This document shows positions 29,739 to 37,879 of a stretch of DNA of 64,000 bases, one piece after another; the first letter of the stretch is position 1; every line of letters starts with the position of its first letter. The position numbers and the translations under genes are program-made. The notes beneath the pieces were generated by a model. It had not been told where the DNA came from, searched no databases, and worked only from the letters and a program-made list of their open reading frames with translations. The DNA is taken from contig NZ_BOLS01000005.1 in the NCBI RefSeq assembly GCF_016861785.1, positions 62,001-126,000 on the forward strand, written 5' to 3'. Source of the DNA: Lacticaseibacillus mingshuiensis (lineage in GTDB: Bacteria; Bacillota; Bacilli; Lactobacillales; Lactobacillaceae).

Positions 29739-30263
29739 ATGATGAGACCACAAACAAGACAGGATCTGCTTTACGCGGTACGGACCGAGTACGATCGGTT
29801 TGAGGCGTTACTAGCGGAATTGCCATACGAAGGCAAGCGGACGGTGCTGTCCACTGAGGGGCACGGGACGAACATGCGTGACGTGTTGGCGCGGCTGGCT
29901 GCTTGGCAAAAGTGTTACCTGGATTGGACTAAGGCGAATTTTGCTGATGAGCAGCAAGGCTTTTTCCCGAAACCGTTCAACTGGCAGACCGTCCCGCGCT
30001 TCAATCGGGCCGTTTGGGAGGCCAACCAAAAGACCTCATTTGCGGCGGCAAAACGGGCATTTGAGACGCAGCACGTGATGATCGTTCAGCAAGTCGAAGA
30101 CATGATCAAAGAGCAATTGTTTGTGCTGGAATTTTATCCATGGACGGGCAAACGGCCGCTGGCGGATTACACGTTCCAGGCGACAGTGGCGCGCTACCAG
30201 TGGGCCAACCGGCAGCTGGCCAAGTACGAGAAAGCGACCAAGCAGCTTCAGGAATCTCGTTGA
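29739..30263 (+). CDS. ClbS/DfsB (DUF1706) family protein
   Basis: 174 residues from the ATG at 29739 (GGAGGGGTG upstream; an earlier in-frame codon at 29721 has none). The helical pattern, with LLYAVRTEYDRFEALLAELP at the start and MRDVLARLAAWQKCYLDWTK near residue 50, fits the four-helix DUF1706 family. That family includes ClbS, the colibactin-resistance cyclopropane hydrolase, and DfsB. Most relatives in lactobacilli have no known role. It is probably cytoplasmic. A terminator follows directly. Confidence 0.8.
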   Translation: MMRPQTRQDLLYAVRTEYDRFEALLAELPYEGKRTVLSTEGHGTNMRDVLARLAAWQKCYLDWTKANFADEQQGFFPKPFNWQTVPRFNRAVWEANQKTSFAAAKRAFETQHVMIVQQVEDMIKEQLFVLEFYPWTGKRPLADYTFQATVARYQWANRQLAKYEKATKQLQESR

Positions 30264-30278
30264 GGTTAGGCAAGTAAA

Positions 30279-30331
30279 TCAAAACGGAGAGATGCACGCA
30301 GTTATGCTGCGCGTCGTCTCTCCGTTTTTTT
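30279..30331. terminator. Bidirectional terminator between ClbS-like and UDG-like genes
   Basis: AAAACGGAGAGA pairs with TCTCTCCGTTTT, with an inner GCACGCAG/CTGCGCGT stem. A and T tracts on both sides serve the two converging genes. Confidence 0.88.
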
Positions 30332-30911
30332 AGTCTAGAATCGCTGCGACTTGGGTCTGAAGGGCCGGCACCACGTCGCTTTCAAACCACGGATTGGTCC
30401 GCATCCAGCGATAATTCAAGGGCGAGGGGTGCACCAGCGGAAAATACTGCGGCAGGTAATCCTGATAATGCCGGACCGTTTCTGTGAGGGTCCGCTGCCG
30501 CCGCGCCCCCAGGTAATAATTTTGCGCATAGGCGCCGATGAGTAGTGACAGTCGGACTTTTGGCATCAACGCAAGCAACGGCGCATGCCATTTTTCCGCA
30601 AAACCCTTGCGCGGTGGCAGGTCGCCGGACTTGCCTTTTCCCGGGAAATAAAAATCCAGTGGCAGGACGGCCAATTTTCCTGAGTTGTAAAAGGTCTCGC
30701 GGGAGACACCCAGCCATGTCCGCAAGCGGTCGCCGCTGGGGTCGTTCCAAAAGGTCATGCTGGATTGGGCTAAGCGGCTGGGCGCCTGGCTGATCAACAG
30801 GAGCTCCGCGTCAGGCGAGATCGAAAATAGCGGGCGGTCGCCGCGCGCGGTGAAGGCCTGATTGGCGGGGTCGGCCATGATGGCGTCGGTGATCTGTGCG
30901 AGTGTGTCCAT
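30330..30911 (-). CDS. Uracil-DNA glycosylase family protein
   Basis: 193 residues from the ATG at 30911, which has GGAGGTG 5 bases upstream (the longer ORF to 30953 does not). The order LLISQAPSRLAQ (near residue 40), LPLDFYFPGKGK, LLIGAYAQNYYLG and FPLVHPSPLNYRW is the core of UDG-superfamily proteins, where the HPSP-type loop inserts into DNA. This divergent group often shows weak or unknown base specificity, so only the superfamily is safe. It would act in base excision repair in the cytosol. Confidence 0.82.
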   Translation of the reverse strand: MDTLAQITDAIMADPANQAFTARGDRPLFSISPDAELLLISQAPSRLAQSSMTFWNDPSGDRLRTWLGVSRETFYNSGKLAVLPLDFYFPGKGKSGDLPPRKGFAEKWHAPLLALMPKVRLSLLIGAYAQNYYLGARRQRTLTETVRHYQDYLPQYFPLVHPSPLNYRWMRTNPWFESDVVPALQTQVAAILD

Positions 30912-30951
30912 ATTGCACCTCCAGTGATAGGATACCGCCAACTTGGCCAGC

Positions 30952-30978
30952 AAAAAAGCCCTTCACGCGGAAGGACTT
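30952..30978 (-). terminator. Terminator of the P-type ATPase gene
   Basis: On the minus strand AAGTCCTTC pairs with GAAGGGCTT, followed by six Ts. Confidence 0.85.
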
Positions 30979-31001
30979 TTGGTAGGCATATGGGGCAAGA
31001 C

Positions 31002-33833
31002 TCAGACCTCTTTTGCCGGCTTGATCTGTGGGACGCTTTGCGGCGCCTTGCTTGGGCGAATGCGCCAGTACAGTTCCTTGAGCCCAGACAAGACGAAGGT
31101 CGGAATGGCTGGCAGGAAGACCACGGCCAGATAAAGCGGAGTGGTTAGCGGGGCCGTACCGATCACGGTGTTGAAAAATGGCATCACGGTGACCAGCAAT
31201 GAAGCGACCGCGGCAAATGCCACGGCCATCAGCAGGCGTGGGTTCGAAAATGGGTTGCGGCGGAACAGGGTCCGCGTCGAGCGCGCATCGAACACATGCC
31301 ACAGCTGGCCGAACACCAGGGTCAAGAAGCCGAGCGTTTGCGCTTCTGCGACGCTCATGCCATTGCTAGCGGCCCAGATGAAGGCGACATAGACGAGGCC
31401 ACCCATCACGATGCCGCGGAGGAAAATGCGGCCCAGCATGCCCGACAGAATCGGTGCCTTTACATTTCGCGGCGGCAGCTTCATTAGGTCGGCTTCTGGA
31501 ACGTCATAACCCAAGGCGAAACTCGGCAGGGCATCCGACACCATGTTCACCCACAACACCATGAGCGCCGTCAAGGTCGGCGCGGTGGCGGGCACGTTGC
31601 CGATCGGATGCGTCATCAGAATCACGCCGAACAGCAGGGCCAGCACTTCAGCTACGTTGGTGGTCAATTCGTGGCGCATGAAGTTCTTGATGTTGCCAAA
31701 AATGGTCCGGCCGGCTTTGACGGAATTTTCGATCGTCGTGAACTTGTCATCTAGCAAGATCAGATCGGCGGCATCCTTGGTAACTTCGGTGCCGTTGATG
31801 CCCATAGCGATGCCGATATCGGCGGCCCGCAGCGCAGGCGCGTCGTTGATGCCATCGCCGGTCATTGCGACGACCTCACCGTGTTTTTGCAGCGCATGGA
31901 CGATGCGCTGCTTATGCTCCGGCGACACGCGCGCATAGACCCGGACTTGCGGCACGATGTTGAACAGGGCCTGATCGTCCATTCCCTCGAGCGTTTTACC
32001 TTCGACGACCTGAGCGTTCGGGTCCGCTACGATACCCAAGCGCAAGGCGATCGCGCGGGCGGTCGCGGCGTGGTCCCCGGTGATCATCACGACTTGAACG
32101 CCGGCCTGGTGCAGTTCGGCGACGCTGGTCTTTACCTCGGGGCGCGGTGGGTCGATGATGCCTGCGATGCCCAAAAGGGTAAGGTGCTGTTCGAGCTCGG
32201 CGGCGGATCCGTGTTTCGCCAGCCGTTCGTCGATGTCCCGCAGCGACACGGCGATCGTGCGCAGGGCGTCCTCGGCAAAAGTCAGCACGACGTCATCGAC
32301 CTTGGCGCGACCTTCTGCGACGGGCAGGAGGTGATCGTGGTCTTGAATCAGATCCGTCTTTTCGAGCAGGACATCCGGCGCGCCTTTGGTCAGGACCTGA
32401 TAGTGATCCTTGTCCTTGATCACCACGCTCATCATTTTGCGTTCGCTGTCGAATGGCAGAACACGGACGAGATCGATATCCAGGGCATTATTTTTATCCA
32501 GGACGGTGTCGCGGTCGACGCCTGTCTTGTGGCCCATGACGACTAACGCCACATCGGTCGGATTGCCGAAGGGCTGACTGCGGCCATTTTCATCCTGCTC
32601 GATCGCCGCCTCGTTGTTGAGGACGCTGGCGAGCATGAAGCGGGAAAAACCAGGGGTGTCGGCGTCGTCATCGGCGATGATCTCGCCGACGGGTTCATAG
32701 CCGTCGCCTTCCACTTGATAGCGGGCGCCATTGGCAAAAAAGCGGGTGACCGTCATCTGATTTTTCGTCAGCGTGCCGGTCTTGTCCGAGGCGATGTAAC
32801 TGGTGGCACCCAATGTTTCCACGCTGTTCAATGACTTGATCAAGCCATTGTTTTTCGCCAGCATCGTCGCCCCGATCGTGAGCACGATCGACAAGACGGC
32901 TGGCAGGGCATCTGGAATCGCGGCAACGGCCAGTGCGATCGCGGTGGACAGGCTCTCGGCGATCGCCGCAAAGGACAACGCGCCGGTCGCCTGGTAGGCC
33001 TTGAACAGTTCCAACCCAAGCGTGAAGGCGACGATCGCCATGGCCACGAGCATCAACTTCTTGGTCAAGGCATTGATTGTCAGCTCGATCGGGGTCTTCT
33101 TAGTTTTGACCTGGGTGAGCAGGGTGGCGATCTTGCCGAGCTCGGTGTCCATGCCGGTGGCCACGACCAGGCCAAGGCCGTTGCCGTGGGTGACCATCGC
33201 CCCGGAATAACCCATGTTGGTGCGATCGCCGAGCTGCGCGTCTTCGTCCAGCGCGTGGGTCTGTTTGCGCACAGGCTCCGCTTCCCCGGTCAGATGCGCC
33301 TCATTCACCTGCAGTTCCGCGACATGAAGCCAGCGGACATCCGCCTCGATGAAATCGCCGGTCTTGACGGAGACAATGTCACCAGGGACAAGAGATTCCG
33401 CCGGGACAGTCTGCCATTCACCGTCCCGCAACACGTTTGCATGGTGGTCGGCCATGGTCTTCAGGGCGGCCAGAGACTTCTCGGATTTTTCCGCTTGCCA
33501 AAACGACAGGCCGGAGTTGACGCCGATCAGCAGCAAGATCGCAATGCTTTCATAGATCGCGGCGCTGGCGTGGCTGACGTCGCCGATCACGAACACGTCA
33601 TAGGCGGCACTGGCCCAGGCCAGCAAGACCGCCACAAATAAAATGATGACCAGCGGCTCTTTCAAGGTGTTCAAAAATTGGCGCCAGCGCGGCAGGCGCG
33701 GGGCCTCGGCCAAGGCGTTGGGGCCATATTGGGTGAGACGGCGCTGGGCCTCATCCGGGGTCAGCCCATGGGTGCGATCACTTTGCAGCGCGTCGAGCAC
33801 ATCCTGTTTGTGGGCGCGAAAACTGTCTTTCAT
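31002..33833 (-). CDS. P-type cation-transporting ATPase (calcium/manganese type)
   Basis: 943 residues from the ATG at 33833 (AAGGAGG 7 bases upstream). The layout is that of P2-type ATPases: N-terminal cation-ATPase domain (residues 1-80), two membrane helices, actuator domain, helices with AAIPDALPAVLSI near 300 (ion-site motif, PDALP in place of PEGLP), the phosphorylated Asp in SDKTGTLT near 345, the nucleotide domain, MTGDGINDAP near 650, and six C-terminal helices. Such pumps export Ca2+ or Mn2+ (LMCA1/YoaB relatives); the ion is not fixed by sequence. An operator-like palindrome and a leader hairpin precede it. Confidence 0.93.
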   Translation of the reverse strand: MKDSFRAHKQDVLDALQSDRTHGLTPDEAQRRLTQYGPNALAEAPRLPRWRQFLNTLKEPLVIILFVAVLLAWASAAYDVFVIGDVSHASAAIYESIAILLLIGVNSGLSFWQAEKSEKSLAALKTMADHHANVLRDGEWQTVPAESLVPGDIVSVKTGDFIEADVRWLHVAELQVNEAHLTGEAEPVRKQTHALDEDAQLGDRTNMGYSGAMVTHGNGLGLVVATGMDTELGKIATLLTQVKTKKTPIELTINALTKKLMLVAMAIVAFTLGLELFKAYQATGALSFAAIAESLSTAIALAVAAIPDALPAVLSIVLTIGATMLAKNNGLIKSLNSVETLGATSYIASDKTGTLTKNQMTVTRFFANGARYQVEGDGYEPVGEIIADDDADTPGFSRFMLASVLNNEAAIEQDENGRSQPFGNPTDVALVVMGHKTGVDRDTVLDKNNALDIDLVRVLPFDSERKMMSVVIKDKDHYQVLTKGAPDVLLEKTDLIQDHDHLLPVAEGRAKVDDVVLTFAEDALRTIAVSLRDIDERLAKHGSAAELEQHLTLLGIAGIIDPPRPEVKTSVAELHQAGVQVVMITGDHAATARAIALRLGIVADPNAQVVEGKTLEGMDDQALFNIVPQVRVYARVSPEHKQRIVHALQKHGEVVAMTGDGINDAPALRAADIGIAMGINGTEVTKDAADLILLDDKFTTIENSVKAGRTIFGNIKNFMRHELTTNVAEVLALLFGVILMTHPIGNVPATAPTLTALMVLWVNMVSDALPSFALGYDVPEADLMKLPPRNVKAPILSGMLGRIFLRGIVMGGLVYVAFIWAASNGMSVAEAQTLGFLTLVFGQLWHVFDARSTRTLFRRNPFSNPRLLMAVAFAAVASLLVTVMPFFNTVIGTAPLTTPLYLAVVFLPAIPTFVLSGLKELYWRIRPSKAPQSVPQIKPAKEV

Positions 33834-33857
33834 TGGAAGCCTCCTTATCGGGAAACA

Positions 33858-33917
33858 AAAAAAGCGTACGTTCAACCGAGTCTTCCTCCCCAGGAAGACA
33901 AGTCTTGAAGCGTACGC
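33858..33917 (-). promoter_or_regulatory. Terminator-like leader hairpin of the ATPase mRNA
   Basis: In the transcript GGCGTACGCTTC pairs with GAACGTACGC, enclosing a second stem GTCTTCCT/AGGAAGAC, and seven Ts follow 20 nt before the ribosome site. This would stop transcription before the gene unless bypassed, so it looks like an attenuator. It does not fit the yybP-ykoY or other metal riboswitch patterns I know. Confidence 0.6.
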
Positions 33918-33943
33918 CCAACCGATGTCTTTAGTGTTTTGTT

Positions 33944-33979
33944 ATTTACATTGTAAATTATCGCTAATATTTGTGTCAA
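33944..33979 (-). promoter_or_regulatory. ATPase promoter with overlapping palindromic operator
   Basis: On the minus strand TTGACA (33974-33979), an 18-bp spacer and TACAAT (33950-33955). The -10 lies within the 15-bp palindrome ATTTACATTGTAAAT (33944-33958). A repressor of CopY, MecI/BlaI or Fur-like type binding TACA-n-TGTA would block this promoter. Confidence 0.7.
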
Positions 33980-34097
33980 GATTATTTGAATCGCAATCTT
34001 GCGCGAGGACCAGCCGATGTCCCAAAGGAACCCATTTTATATAGTAGAAACTGGCACCGCTGGCCGCGGCCTGATCTGGAAAAATCATCGCTGCCAC

Positions 34098-34111
34098 CAA
34101 TCATGATTGGC
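34098..34111. other. Perfect 14-bp palindrome
   Basis: CCAATCATGATTGG is self-complementary with no loop, so a protein-binding site is likelier than an RNA hairpin. It lies between the divergent ATPase and pyk promoters. A GC-rich imperfect hairpin follows at about 34147-34183. Confidence 0.4.
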
Positions 34112-34202
34112 TCGATAGACCACCGGGTGAACTGAAATTTATGGGTGGGGCTGCCCGGGGGACCTGTTTTGTCCCGCCCGGCCGGATTGTGGTGCGTCGA
34201 TA

Positions 34203-34252
34203 TTGTATTTTCGCCATGATTTCTCTACAATGCTAATTGTGATGGCAATCAC
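34203..34252 (+). promoter_or_regulatory. pyk promoter and downstream dyad
   Basis: TTGTAT (34203-34208), 17 bp, TACAAT (34226-34231). Just after it GTGAT-GGCA-ATCAC is a perfect 5-bp dyad near the expected transcription start. Confidence 0.7.
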
Positions 34253-34301
34253 GGACAAGCAGGCGACGGCGTCTGCGGACAACATATGGAGGGCAATAAT
34301 T

Positions 34302-35735
34302 ATGCGCAAAACGAAGATCGTTTCGACGCTGGGTCCAGCTTCGAACAATCTGGAAACGATCACGGCACTGATCAATGCTGGTGCCAACATTTTCCGGTTC
34401 AACTTCTCACACGGCGATCATCCTGAACATCTCGGCCGGATCAACTTGGCCAAGCAGGCAATGAAGGATACCGGCAAAAAAGTCGGTCTGATGCTTGATA
34501 CCAAGGGCGCCGAGATTCGCTCTGGCGAAAACACCGACGACGCTGTTTTCGAATACGAGACCGGCGACAAGATCACCCTGACCATGAACACCGGCCTTGA
34601 TAACACCAAGGACGTTGTTGATGTCAGCTACGCGAACCTGTACGACGACGTGTCGGTTGGCGGCCATGTGCTGTTCGATGATGGGATCCTGGACACCAAG
34701 ATCATCAGCAAGGACGAAAAGAAGCGCGAATTGACCGTTGAGGTGCAAAACCCAGCTGAACTCGGCTCCAAGAAGGGTGTCAATGCCCCTGGCGTGACCC
34801 TGCAGTTGAAGGGGATCACCGAAAAAGACAAGGACGATATCCGTTTTGGGATCAAGCAGGGGATCAACTACATCTCCGCTTCGTTCGTGCGTAAAGTCTC
34901 CGATGTCCAGGATCTTCGTCGTCTGCTCAAAGAAGAAGACGCTGAAGATGTCATGATCATCCCAAAGATCGAAAGCCAAGAAGGTATCGACAATGCCAAG
35001 GCCATCATCGAAGCCGCTGACGGTGTGATGGTTGCTCGTGGCGACATGGGTGTCGAGATTCCTTATGAAGAAGTCGTTGCCGTTGAGCAGGACCTCATTC
35101 ATTTGGCCAACCTGATGGGTAAGCCGGTCATCACCGCGACCCAGATGCTTGATTCCATGCAGGAGAACCCGCGCCCGACCCGTGCTGAAGTAACTGACGT
35201 GGCCTTTGCTGTTTTGCAGGGCACCGATGCGACCATGCTGTCCGGCGAATCCGCTAACGGGGACTACCCGATCCAGTCTGTTCACACGATGGCTGTTATC
35301 GACGAACGTGCCGATCGTATGCGCCCGAGTCACTCCCCAGTCCTTGAAGAACTGAAGACCTCTGGCTCGATCACCACGACCACCGCGATCGCTGCTGTCA
35401 CCGCTGCAGAGCGCGTGAACGCCAAGGCGATCATCACCCTGACTTCCAGTGGTTACACCGCACGTCAGATCAGCCGCTTCAAGCCGCTGGCCCCGATCAT
35501 CGCGGTGACCTACGACGAACGCACTGCGGAATCCCTGTTCCTGTCCTGGAACGTGACCCCGATCGTGATCGAGAAGAACGGCGCAACGCTTGAAGCGCTG
35601 ACCCAAGAAGCTGAAAAGAAGCTCATCGAGAACGGTTCTGCCGCAGAAGGCGATGTTGTCGTTGTTGTCGCTGGCTTGCCGCTTTACGAAGCGGGCAGCA
35701 CCAACAATGTCATGATTCGTCGTATCGGCGACTAA
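34302..35735 (+). CDS. pyk: Pyruvate kinase
   Basis: 477 residues from the ATG at 34302 (GGAGGG upstream). It transfers phosphate from phosphoenolpyruvate to ADP, the last ATP-yielding step of glycolysis. MRKTKIVSTLGPASNN opens the barrel, and the active-site motif MIIPKIESQEGIDN and MVARGDMGVE follow. The C-terminal domain ends at the usual core boundary: the extra roughly 110-residue PEP-utiliser-like domain common in Bacilli enzymes (about 585 residues) is absent. Codon choice is strongly biased, as in highly expressed genes. It is not next to pfkA here. Confidence 0.96.
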   Translation: MRKTKIVSTLGPASNNLETITALINAGANIFRFNFSHGDHPEHLGRINLAKQAMKDTGKKVGLMLDTKGAEIRSGENTDDAVFEYETGDKITLTMNTGLDNTKDVVDVSYANLYDDVSVGGHVLFDDGILDTKIISKDEKKRELTVEVQNPAELGSKKGVNAPGVTLQLKGITEKDKDDIRFGIKQGINYISASFVRKVSDVQDLRRLLKEEDAEDVMIIPKIESQEGIDNAKAIIEAADGVMVARGDMGVEIPYEEVVAVEQDLIHLANLMGKPVITATQMLDSMQENPRPTRAEVTDVAFAVLQGTDATMLSGESANGDYPIQSVHTMAVIDERADRMRPSHSPVLEELKTSGSITTTTAIAAVTAAERVNAKAIITLTSSGYTARQISRFKPLAPIIAVTYDERTAESLFLSWNVTPIVIEKNGATLEALTQEAEKKLIENGSAAEGDVVVVVAGLPLYEAGSTNNVMIRRIGD

Positions 35736-35740
35736 TTTTC

Positions 35741-36247
35741 ATGACGCAAATACGTTTGATGCAGGCCGCAGATGTTGCGGCGATCGATGCGGGCTTTCGA
35801 GCCCAAAATTGGCCGCCGCGCACTGCGGTTTTGCAGTCTTATTGGCAAGATCAGCAGGCAGGGCGTCGCCAAGTCTTCGTGGCCGAGCAAAACGGGGTCG
35901 TTGCAGGCTACCTCACCTTGGTGCCCCGTGCTGCCCATGGGCCATTTGCCGGTCAGCTGCCCGAGGTGACGGACTTCAATGTGTTCGCCGCTTTTCGTCA
36001 GCAGGGCATCGGCACGGCACTGCTCGACGCTGCGGAAAACGTGGCGCGAACCGCTGGCGCCACGGTGATCAGCCTGGGGGTCGGGTTGCATGCGGGGTAT
36101 GGCCCAGCTCAGCGACTGTACGTCCGGCGCGGCTATGTGCCGGATGGCTCGGGTGTGTGGTATCAAGACCGACCGCTGCCTCAAGAAGCGAGTTGCCGCA
36201 ATGATGATGCTTTGGTCCTTTACCTCAGCAAGCCGCTTTTCAGTTGA
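35741..36247 (+). CDS. GNAT-family N-acetyltransferase
   Basis: 168 residues. The acetyl-CoA binding core is seen as VAGYLTLVP near residue 55, then VFAAFRQQGIGTALLDAAE (motif A, R/Q-x-x-G-I-G) near residue 85 and a C-terminal YVRRGYVPDGSGVWYQDRPL. The acceptor substrate is unknown. It starts 5 bp after the pyk stop with no good ribosome site, so it probably depends on translation through pyk. A GC-rich hairpin follows at 36259. Confidence 0.88.
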   Translation: MTQIRLMQAADVAAIDAGFRAQNWPPRTAVLQSYWQDQQAGRRQVFVAEQNGVVAGYLTLVPRAAHGPFAGQLPEVTDFNVFAAFRQQGIGTALLDAAENVARTAGATVISLGVGLHAGYGPAQRLYVRRGYVPDGSGVWYQDRPLPQEASCRNDDALVLYLSKPLFS

Positions 36248-36258
36248 AGAAATGCCCA

Positions 36259-36296
36259 GGAACCGGTCGTCACAGTGAATATGGCGGCCGGTTCCT
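36259..36296 (+). terminator. Terminator-like hairpin after the acetyltransferase gene
   Basis: GGAACCGGTCG pairs with CGGCCGGTTCC. Only two Ts follow, so termination may be incomplete. Confidence 0.5.
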
Positions 36297-36312
36297 TCAC
36301 GATTACTGAAAA

Positions 36313-36419
36313 ATCGTTCGGGTTTTAACGAATATGCGAAAATTATTTGATTTATCTTTCGGAACAGGATAAGATGATTGTCGTTCGTTTCGGCTATCAT
36401 TCGGAAAACGTTCGGGTTT
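36313..36419 (+). promoter_or_regulatory. Purine permease promoter flanked by three PurBox-like sites
   Basis: Promoter TTGATT (36347-36352), 17 bp, TAAGAT (36370-36375). PurBox-like sites on the reverse strand: ATCGTTCGGGTTT (36313-36325) upstream, and ATCATTCGGAAAA (36396-36408) and AACGTTCGGGTTT (36407-36419) in the leader. The first and third match AWWWCCGAACWWT at about 11 of 13 positions. Confidence 0.7.
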
Positions 36420-36433
36420 TGGAGGGAAATCAT

Positions 36434-37747
36434 ATGCTGAATAAGATCTCGACTTACTTTGAGTTTGATAAACTGGGCACGACCTGGAAGCGTGAAGTGC
36501 TTGCCGGCTTCACCACCTTTATTTCGATGGCGTACATTCTGTTCGTGAATCCGTCCGTGTTGGGCGCGGCGAATATGGATAAGGGCGCGGTGTTCACGGC
36601 GACTGCCTTGGCGAGTGCCCTGGGCTGTTTGCTGATGGGCATCCTTGCGAAGTATCCGATCGCGACGGCGCCTGCGCTGGGCATCAATGCATTTTTTGCC
36701 TATTCCGTTGTGATCGGTATGAAGGTCCCTTGGCAGACGGCCTTGGCCGGGGTATTCATCGCCTCGTTGATCTTTATTGTCATCACGATCTTCAAACTGC
36801 GCGAGCTGATCATCGACGCGATTCCTTCTGATCTTAAATACGCGATCTCTGGTGGTATCGGGCTGTTCATTGCCTTCCTGGGCCTGTCTGATGGTGGATT
36901 GATCGTGGCGAACAAGTCCACGATGATCGGCCTTGGCTCATTGTCCGAGCCGACTACCTGGCTGACGATCTTCGGGTTGATCGTCACCGCCATCTTGATG
37001 GTGCGCAAGGTGCCTGGCGCGATCTTCGTCGGGATGGTGCTGACCACGATCTTGGGGCTTGCGACAAAATTGATCGCAATGCCGACTGCCATAGTCTCCG
37101 CCGCCCCGAGCCTCAAGCCGACTTTTTTGGTCGCACTCAAACACGTCGGGGACATCAACACCTTGCAGCTGGCAGTGGTGGTATTGACATTCCTGCTGGT
37201 CACATTTTTCGACACGGCCGGCACATTGGTCGGGTTGGCCAATCAGGCTGGCTTCATGAAAGACAATAAGATGCCGCGTGTCGGTAAGGCGCTTGCCTCC
37301 GATTCCACGGCGATGCTGGTGGGTTCGTTGCTCGGGACATCGCCGGTTGGCGCCTATGTTGAATCTTCCGCCGGGATCGCAGTCGGCGGGCGCTCCGGGT
37401 TGACCGCCGTGACGACCGGCGTGTTGTTCCTGTTTGGCCTATTCTTCTCGCCACTGCTGGCAGTCGTTTCCATGCAAGTCACCGCGCCGGCCCTGATCAT
37501 TGTTGGGGTGCTGATGGCGCAATCGCTTCGCCAGATCAACTGGGATCAATTGGAGATCGCGATTCCGTCCTTCCTGATCTTGATCGGGATGCCACTGACT
37601 TACAGCATCTCGGATGGCATCGCGCTGGGCTTCATCGTTTATCCGATCACCATGATCGCCGCCAAGCGTGGCAAGGAAGTTTCGCCGATCATGTACGCGT
37701 TGTTCTTTGTTTTTGTCGGGTTCATGTGGATCTTAAATGTGGGCTGA
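36434..37747 (+). CDS. Purine (guanine/hypoxanthine type) permease, AzgA-like NCS2 family
   Basis: 437 residues from the ATG at 36434 (GGAGGG upstream). About 12-14 membrane helices. Family motifs include AGFTTFISMAYILFVNP near residue 26, ATALASALGCLLMGI near 55, ALGINAFFAYSVV near 80 and TFFDTAGTLVGLANQAG near 255. It imports purine bases with protons. Close family members are PbuG/PbuO of Bacillus; guanine and hypoxanthine are the expected substrates, adenine is possible. PurBox-like sites upstream support control by purine supply together with purA. A terminator follows. Confidence 0.93.
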   Translation: MLNKISTYFEFDKLGTTWKREVLAGFTTFISMAYILFVNPSVLGAANMDKGAVFTATALASALGCLLMGILAKYPIATAPALGINAFFAYSVVIGMKVPWQTALAGVFIASLIFIVITIFKLRELIIDAIPSDLKYAISGGIGLFIAFLGLSDGGLIVANKSTMIGLGSLSEPTTWLTIFGLIVTAILMVRKVPGAIFVGMVLTTILGLATKLIAMPTAIVSAAPSLKPTFLVALKHVGDINTLQLAVVVLTFLLVTFFDTAGTLVGLANQAGFMKDNKMPRVGKALASDSTAMLVGSLLGTSPVGAYVESSAGIAVGGRSGLTAVTTGVLFLFGLFFSPLLAVVSMQVTAPALIIVGVLMAQSLRQINWDQLEIAIPSFLILIGMPLTYSISDGIALGFIVYPITMIAAKRGKEVSPIMYALFFVFVGFMWILNVG

Positions 37748-37785
37748 CCCGCGTGACATGAGCGGGAGCGGTGCAATTTTCACTG

Positions 37786-37826
37786 GGAAACAGGCCAAAG
37801 CAACCCGCGGCCTGTTTCTTTTTGCT
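37786..37826 (+). terminator. Terminator of the permease gene
   Basis: GAAACAGGCC pairs with GGCCTGTTTC, followed by five Ts. Confidence 0.88.
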
Positions 37827-37879
37827 TCCATTCGCCCCAACGATTATGATAGAAGTTATTAACAGGGAGGCGTGTCGGC

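Noticed and set aside
33858-33960. yybP-ykoY manganese riboswitch before the P-type ATPase
   Set aside because: The leader is too short and lacks the conserved yybP-ykoY loops; only a GGGGAG string is shared.
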